Assembly (NCBI RefSeq): GCF_900112005.1
Contig: NZ_FOKK01000012.1
Coordinates: 62,001 to 126,000 of the forward strand
Length of the DNA: 64,000 bases
From: Algoriphagus aquimarinus
GTDB lineage: Bacteria > Bacteroidota > Bacteroidia > Cytophagales > Cyclobacteriaceae
Direction of reading: 5' to 3'
Positions 59,055 through 64,000 of the stretch are shown here, one piece after another. Below the pieces are notes generated by a model, which saw nothing but the letters and a program-made list of their open reading frames with translations, had not been told where the DNA came from and searched no databases. Position numbers and translations under genes: made by a program. Within the stretch, counting starts at the first letter, position 1. Each line of letters opens with the position of its first letter.

Positions 59055-61583
59055 TTAAAGCTTTGTCGCAATGACAACAGTTTTTCGGATTGTTTTCACA
59101 TGACCAGACAAATCATATAGCTCAATCAATAAAACATAATAACCTGGCCTTACGACTCCTCCCCGACTATCTGTTCCTGTCCATGTAAATAAGCCAGAGG
59201 TGCCTAATATTTCATTTTGTGCCAAAATCTGGACCAACTGACCTGCTGTAGAATAAAGCCTAAAGCTTCCTATCCAACCAGACTGGTCAAGTTCATATCG
59301 GATAGTTGTAAAAGTATTCCCATTACTTCCTTCTGGATCAAAAATGGCTGGATCAATTTGAACCATACTCCCTTCAAATTCATCAGAAATCACTTGAGAG
59401 TTTTTTCTTCCTGGCGTTGCATATTCCTCCACAGCTGAAGCCGAATGCCAATTGGCAGACAAAGAAGCCGCTGAAGCCGTTGAGAGCCGTTCAAGTGAAA
59501 CACCCTTCGGGTCTCTCAATAGCGGATGGTGAAGATCTTCCGAATAAGTGAATGAATCGGAAATAGTGCCTGCAGAATCTAATAAAACCACTGTGCCTCC
59601 AGCAATCGGGTAACTGGGCAGTGTGGCTATTTTAGCAAAATTCCCAAATGCAGATTTTGGGTAATCAAGCTTGAGCATATCTGGATTAGTCGTGATGGCC
59701 AAAAAACCTCGTGGAGGTACGACCAACGAATTCACATTGAGCAGCTTTACTTGATCAATTTCACCAGAGTTATCTAGATGAGCTAGCTTCCAATCGTTGA
59801 TTTCAAGGAAATTATCCGTCACATTAATCAACTCTACAAATTTGGGTGAACCTGTTTTCGGATTGAATAAAAGCTCGTTAATCAACACATCTCCCTTTTT
59901 AGCCTGAACAGGCAAAACAAGCTTCAACGGGTCAGTTTGAGTATACTCATTTCCTGAGCAATCCAGCAACCCATTTATTTGTAGACTATAAATTTTATTG
60001 GCAGCAACTTCATAAGAAAAGAGAAATTCAATCTGTTTGGAACTAGGCTGTGAGACAGAGTCTATTTGCAGACTTGGCTCAAACACAAAATTTGCTTCAT
60101 CAAAGACTGCTAAAATTGGTTTGGAAAAAGTCAACAAAAGATTTTTCGGAGAAGTGAATTCTGCGGAGCTGAGTACTGGCAGATTAGTGTCAGGTGACAA
60201 ATCGAATATAGAATTTTGTTTCCCCGGCGTACCTCGAAGCGGATCAATAGATGGCCTTAGTAATTCAGTTTGTTCGCAAGCATAGAATGGATTTGCAACT
60301 TCTAGGCTATATCCTCCATTTGCAAACTCACTTCCTCTCCAGCTACTTGTTGAATAAGATACCATATCAATCAGATTTCCTTGATCATCTTTTAGACTTA
60401 GTCGATCAACAGCGTTCAACAAGGTTGGCCAGCTTTTTATAGGAATTACTTTTCCAAAACCTTTCAAAAGCACAGCTTGATTCTCAGGTGCTAAAAGCAA
60501 AAAATCTCCCGGCAAAACCCATTCATCTTGGAGATTTACAGAAGATCTGGAGTTTGCCAAAGAAATTCCGCTAAGCCTGACAGGATATTCACCAGCATGA
60601 AAGACCTCCACATATTCCACATTTGGCAAATCCAAATCAGCTTTAGGAGCCGGCATGATTTCATTAATCACAAGTGTTTTGGGAGGTATGAAAGTAGGAT
60701 CAAAAAACTGAAAGGCAATCAATGTGTCCTGCAGAAAATTTCCTTCCAAATCCGGTATTTGGGTTATCTGCAAAGTATACTGTTTTCCTAATTCTAGTTT
60801 TTCCTGAAAAGTCAAGTAAACCAAACTGTCCGCTTTCAACTTAACTGCAACTGGTTCTTGCCCATCCAACTTATAGTTAATCAGAAAGCCAGAAAAGACA
60901 GGATCAACTGCTTCATTAAACTGAACCTCTACTTCCCGCTCATCAAACCCTCTAATTCTAGTGACATTTGGGGCAATTTTATCCACCAAAAATTCTCCAA
61001 ACACGAAATCATCCATCAACCATTTTGCGCAGCTGCCAGAACCAGCACCGTAGCGGATTTCCAAACGGAGAAAAATCTCAGCATCCTCAGCAAATTCATT
61101 TGGCAAGATCAGCTCAAATAATCTGAACTCCTGATCCTCATTCCCAAATTCATTTGCTTCACCCAAGATTTTTCGTCCTGAATAATTACTATTCAATTGA
61201 TTCCCCCAACTATAATAAACTTGTGCGGCTCTATCACCGGTGCCATTTTTCATAGACCTCGCCCAAAAATGGACTTTGGGATCTATAAACTCTTGAGGAG
61301 ACAATCTTACTATAACTTCCCCATCAAAAGTAGAAATTGGCTGAACTGCTAAGGCTTTGCTTCCACTTCTGCCAAGTCCATTCGCCTGATAAATACGGGA
61401 TGACGTACTTCTTATCTCATTTGCATACCAGCCAGGCGAAAACTCAGAAGGATAGTTTTCAATGACAAAAGCACCTTCAAAATCCTGAATATCATTACTC
61501 GCATATTCTCGCGAAGGTTCACTCACTGTGAAAACAGCTAAAAAGATGAATTGCCAAATTAAAAATAAGCGAACCACAAGCAT
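59055..61583 (-). CDS. secreted lamin-tail-domain surface protein
   Basis: A protein of 842 residues from the ATG at 61583 (the frame is open 12 codons further). Its signal segment is MLVVRLFLIWQFIFLAVFTV. Two lamin-tail (LTD) domains are clear: LVINEIMPAPKADLDLPNVE followed by SWRGSEFANGGYSLE, and later DVLINELLFNPKTGSPKFVE. Between and around are Ig-like beta domains. The C-terminal about 85 residues end in a FlgD-type Ig motif (RPGYYVLLIELYDLSG), a pattern shared with gliding/secretion CTDs. Cell-surface display is likely. Its role is unknown. It is divergent from asd. Confidence 0.85.
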   Translation of the reverse strand: MLVVRLFLIWQFIFLAVFTVSEPSREYASNDIQDFEGAFVIENYPSEFSPGWYANEIRSTSSRIYQANGLGRSGSKALAVQPISTFDGEVIVRLSPQEFIDPKVHFWARSMKNGTGDRAAQVYYSWGNQLNSNYSGRKILGEANEFGNEDQEFRLFELILPNEFAEDAEIFLRLEIRYGAGSGSCAKWLMDDFVFGEFLVDKIAPNVTRIRGFDEREVEVQFNEAVDPVFSGFLINYKLDGQEPVAVKLKADSLVYLTFQEKLELGKQYTLQITQIPDLEGNFLQDTLIAFQFFDPTFIPPKTLVINEIMPAPKADLDLPNVEYVEVFHAGEYPVRLSGISLANSRSSVNLQDEWVLPGDFLLLAPENQAVLLKGFGKVIPIKSWPTLLNAVDRLSLKDDQGNLIDMVSYSTSSWRGSEFANGGYSLEVANPFYACEQTELLRPSIDPLRGTPGKQNSIFDLSPDTNLPVLSSAEFTSPKNLLLTFSKPILAVFDEANFVFEPSLQIDSVSQPSSKQIEFLFSYEVAANKIYSLQINGLLDCSGNEYTQTDPLKLVLPVQAKKGDVLINELLFNPKTGSPKFVELINVTDNFLEINDWKLAHLDNSGEIDQVKLLNVNSLVVPPRGFLAITTNPDMLKLDYPKSAFGNFAKIATLPSYPIAGGTVVLLDSAGTISDSFTYSEDLHHPLLRDPKGVSLERLSTASAASLSANWHSASAVEEYATPGRKNSQVISDEFEGSMVQIDPAIFDPEGSNGNTFTTIRYELDQSGWIGSFRLYSTAGQLVQILAQNEILGTSGLFTWTGTDSRGGVVRPGYYVLLIELYDLSGHVKTIRKTVVIATKL

Positions 61584-61708
61584 GTCAATTAAAAAGTCTA
61601 CACTAAATATAATTATCAAAATGATCTCAAACCATCACTTTTATTGAGTTTTCTACAGTTTTGGCTAAAATATTTGAATCACAAGCCTGATAATGATTCT
61701 ATAGCCCT

Positions 61709-61716
61709 TACTTTTG
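61709..61716 (+). promoter_or_regulatory. -7 element for asd
   Basis: The plus strand reads TACTTTTG, 35 nt before the ATG at 61752. It supports that start over the one at 61644. Confidence 0.5.
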
Positions 61717-61751
61717 TGCTTCAAAAATTTTCAACAACTACTTTATATCTG

Positions 61752-62741
61752 ATGAAATTAGCAGTGGTAGGAGCTACCGGCTTGGTAGGCTCAGAAATCC
61801 TAGAGGTGCTAGCAGAGCACAACTTCCCTTTTGACGAACTTCTATTAGTCGCCAGCGAGCGGTCTGTAGGTAAACAGATTGACTATAAGGGTAAACCTTA
61901 CACTGTCATCGGACTTGCAGAAGCTGTTTCATTAAAACCAGAAGTAGCTATATTTTCTGCAGGCGGAGGCACTTCTACAGAATGGGCTCCAAAATTCGCA
62001 GAAGTAGGAACTATCGTCATCGATAATTCTTCAGCGTGGAGAATGGATCCGACCAAAAAACTGATCGTTCCAGAAATCAACGCCAAAGAACTTACGAAAG
62101 AAGATAAGATCATCGCCAATCCTAATTGTTCTACCATTCAAATGGTACTTGCTCTAGCTCCTTTGCGTGAGCGCTACGGCATCAAAAGAGTAGTGGTGTC
62201 TACTTACCAGTCTGTGACGGGTACAGGCGTCGCAGCGGTAGAACAGATGATGGCTGAGCGTGCTGGTGAAAAGGCCAACATGGTCTATCCTCATAAAATT
62301 GACATGAACGTACTTCCTCACATCGACGTGTTCCAAGAAAATGGCTACACAAAGGAAGAGATGAAAATGATCAAGGAGACCAAGAAAATCTTCAGTGACG
62401 ATACAATCCAAGTAACTGCTACTACAGTGAGAATCCCAACTATGGGCGGACACTCTGAATCAGTAAACGTGGAATTCAAAGAAGACTTTGATTTGGCAGA
62501 AGTGCGTGAGCTACTTGCTGCTGCTCCTGGCGTGATCGTGCAGGACGACCCAGCAAACAACATCTATCCTATGCCAATCACTGCGCATAAAAAAGACGAG
62601 GTATTCGTAGGTCGCTTGAGAAGAGATGAGTCTCAGGCAAATACGCTAAATATGTGGATTGTAGCGGACAACCTTAGAAAAGGTGCTGCAACCAACGCCG
62701 TGCAAATCGCTGAATACGCGTTGGCAAACGGTTTGTTTTAA
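61752..62741 (+). CDS. asd: aspartate-semialdehyde dehydrogenase
   Basis: A protein of 329 residues that reduces aspartyl phosphate to aspartate semialdehyde in lysine, threonine and methionine synthesis. The NADP motif is VVGATGLVGSEILEVL at the N-terminus. The nucleophile is Cys126 in IANPNCSTIQM, and STYQSVTGTGVAAVEQ is the conserved following stretch. The frame is open 36 codons upstream, but that part is not family-like and precedes the promoter element. The stop codon overlaps the start of the methyltransferase gene (TAATG). Confidence 0.96.
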   Translation: MKLAVVGATGLVGSEILEVLAEHNFPFDELLLVASERSVGKQIDYKGKPYTVIGLAEAVSLKPEVAIFSAGGGTSTEWAPKFAEVGTIVIDNSSAWRMDPTKKLIVPEINAKELTKEDKIIANPNCSTIQMVLALAPLRERYGIKRVVVSTYQSVTGTGVAAVEQMMAERAGEKANMVYPHKIDMNVLPHIDVFQENGYTKEEMKMIKETKKIFSDDTIQVTATTVRIPTMGGHSESVNVEFKEDFDLAEVRELLAAAPGVIVQDDPANNIYPMPITAHKKDEVFVGRLRRDESQANTLNMWIVADNLRKGAATNAVQIAEYALANGLF

Positions 62742-63928
62742 TGGATTTGACCCACTATCATCGGGCCGACTTCCAACAATTTGTGCAGGATCATCTTACG
62801 GAAGATCCTGCACTTTTGCTTTTTAGATATCAGGGCAAAACTGATTTCGATCTAAAAGCTGCGGCGCAACAGATCTCTGCACGACAAAAAGCAGCCAAGA
62901 AACTCCCTTCTTGGGTATCCAATCCGCAATTAATTTTTCCAGCATCCATTTCTTTGGAGCAAAGCTCATCTGAGCTAACTGCTGAATTCAAGGCTAGAGA
63001 CAGAAAAGGCAAACTCATGATAGACCTCACTGGAGGCTTCGGAGTAGACAGCTATTTTCTAAGCAACCATTTTGAGAAAGCCATTTACTGCGAACAGCAG
63101 GAGGAATTAGCAGAGATTGCGGAACATAATTTAAAAGTGCTGGCAACTGAGAAATTTGACATCGTAAAAGGTGATGGTTTAGCATTTTTAGCTCAGACGG
63201 ATAAACATTTTGACTTGATCTATGCTGATCCAGCACGCAGGGGAAAAGGCAATCAGAAGCTATATAAACTCCAGGATTGCGAGCCTGATGTAGTCAGTTC
63301 TTGGGAGATGATGAAAAGTAAGGCTGATTCAATCTTGCTGAAATTATCGCCAATGCTTGACATTTCTCAGGCACTTTCTGAGCTTCCTGATATCCAGAAA
63401 GTACAAGTAGTCTCGGTGAAAAATGAAGTGAAAGAATTGCTTTTACACTGGAGGAAGGAAGGAATTGAATCTCCTTTGGGCACCGAAGCTATTGATCTAG
63501 GAGCCAAAGAAACCAATTTTTCATTTGAGTCATACAAGGAAGAAAGTGGCAGTTCCGTATTTGGAGATGTGGACAACTATCTGATTGAGCCATTTTCAGG
63601 AATATTAAAGGCTGGGGCATTTAAGACTTTCGGAGAGCGCTTTGGATTGAGCAAACTAGACCCAAATAGTCATTTATACACTTCATCTGAGGCTCCATCT
63701 GAAATCCCTGCTAGAGTATTCAAAGTGATTCAAGAAGTTCAGCCTAAGAAAGCTGAAATCAAAAAGCTATTTCCTTCCGGAAAGGTGAATGTGATCACAC
63801 GGAATTATGCAACTGGCTCAGAAACACTGAAGAAAAAACTAGGCGTAAAAGACGGTGGTGAAGATTTTTTGATTGGGACTAAAACCCAAATCGGTTTTAA
63901 GATCTATTGGTGTAAGTTAGCTAGGTAG
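62741..63928 (+). CDS. class I SAM-dependent methyltransferase with THUMP-like domain
   Basis: A 395-residue protein. The N-terminal region (about residues 1-85) is helical, followed by a Rossmann SAM domain with LMIDLTGGFGVDSYFLS (residues about 91-107) and DLIYADPARRGKG, an NPPY-like catalytic motif position. The C-terminal 120 residues resemble the THUMP-like domain of RNA-binding methyltransferases. It probably modifies RNA, but the target is unknown. It is coupled to asd by a one-nucleotide overlap. Confidence 0.85.
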   Translation: MDLTHYHRADFQQFVQDHLTEDPALLLFRYQGKTDFDLKAAAQQISARQKAAKKLPSWVSNPQLIFPASISLEQSSSELTAEFKARDRKGKLMIDLTGGFGVDSYFLSNHFEKAIYCEQQEELAEIAEHNLKVLATEKFDIVKGDGLAFLAQTDKHFDLIYADPARRGKGNQKLYKLQDCEPDVVSSWEMMKSKADSILLKLSPMLDISQALSELPDIQKVQVVSVKNEVKELLLHWRKEGIESPLGTEAIDLGAKETNFSFESYKEESGSSVFGDVDNYLIEPFSGILKAGAFKTFGERFGLSKLDPNSHLYTSSEAPSEIPARVFKVIQEVQPKKAEIKKLFPSGKVNVITRNYATGSETLKKKLGVKDGGEDFLIGTKTQIGFKIYWCKLAR

Positions 63929-64000
63929 TCTTAAAAAAATGAATGGATTTGGGATTACAAATTCCTAATAGCTTTTTAGGATCAATTTGAACCATATAAA
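63929..64000. other. right edge of window, no gene visible
   Basis: Seventy-two bases after the methyltransferase stop show no ORF start or RNA feature. The window ends here. Confidence 0.5.

Overview
The window is ordinary chromosomal DNA of a Bacteroidota bacterium, most likely a Cytophagales member of the Cyclobacteriaceae (Algoriphagus-like). The reasons are sequence features rather than a search. Several promoters fit the Bacteroidota -7 element TAnnTTTG, and Shine-Dalgarno sequences are largely absent. There is a type IX secretion C-terminal domain, a macroglobulin/TonB-plug protein without a barrel, a TraR/DksA protein and a Tgt that both lack zinc cysteines, and an OmpA protein with thrombospondin type 3 repeats. 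No rRNA, insertion sequence, prophage, CRISPR array or defence island is visible.

Layout. 1-9.5 kb: ispH (cut by the window edge) overlapping cmk, adenine deaminase, a small membrane protein, the macroglobulin/plug protein, release factor 3, a sensor histidine kinase and Dps. 9.5-16.8 kb, all on the minus strand: an OmpA-family protein, a flotillin/NfeD pair, and an oxidoreductase-TspO-lipocalin cluster whose TspO-like gene is broken by an in-frame TAG. 16.8-24 kb: an S9 peptidase, an amidohydrolase lipoprotein and a T9SS-sorted FG-GAP protein. 24-31.7 kb: murF, a PIN/RHH toxin-antitoxin pair, small hypothetical and lipoprotein genes, tRNA-Ala with a decayed tandem copy beside it, recR, clpS and a sodium:solute symporter. 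31.8-39 kb: rsmG-sigma factor-glycosyltransferase, tgt-LptF/G permease-EamA, a dead mazEF-like module, and ispE.

39.2-50.7 kb is the most coherent block: a branched-chain amino acid operon ilvD-ilvB-ilvN-ilvC-leuA-leuC-leuD-cimA-leuB. Its leader has a promoter, a 16-codon peptide in which 10 residues are Val, Ile or Leu, and mutually exclusive antiterminator and terminator hairpins, which is the design of ribosome-mediated attenuation. The operon has no threonine dehydratase. It carries a citramalate synthase-like gene between leuD and leuB, so isoleucine is probably made from pyruvate and acetyl-CoA through the leucine enzymes.

50.7-64 kb: a VOC/SRPBCC pair divergent from an AraC/DJ-1 regulator, initiator tRNA, era-der, a small lipoprotein under a good promoter, a SprT-like protein, scpB, the DksA-like protein, a 56-codon ORF, a lamin-tail surface protein, asd and a methyltransferase. 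The best leads for a second look are the ilv-leu attenuator, the citramalate route, and three cases of gene decay (TspO-like, mazEF-like, tRNA-Ala copy).
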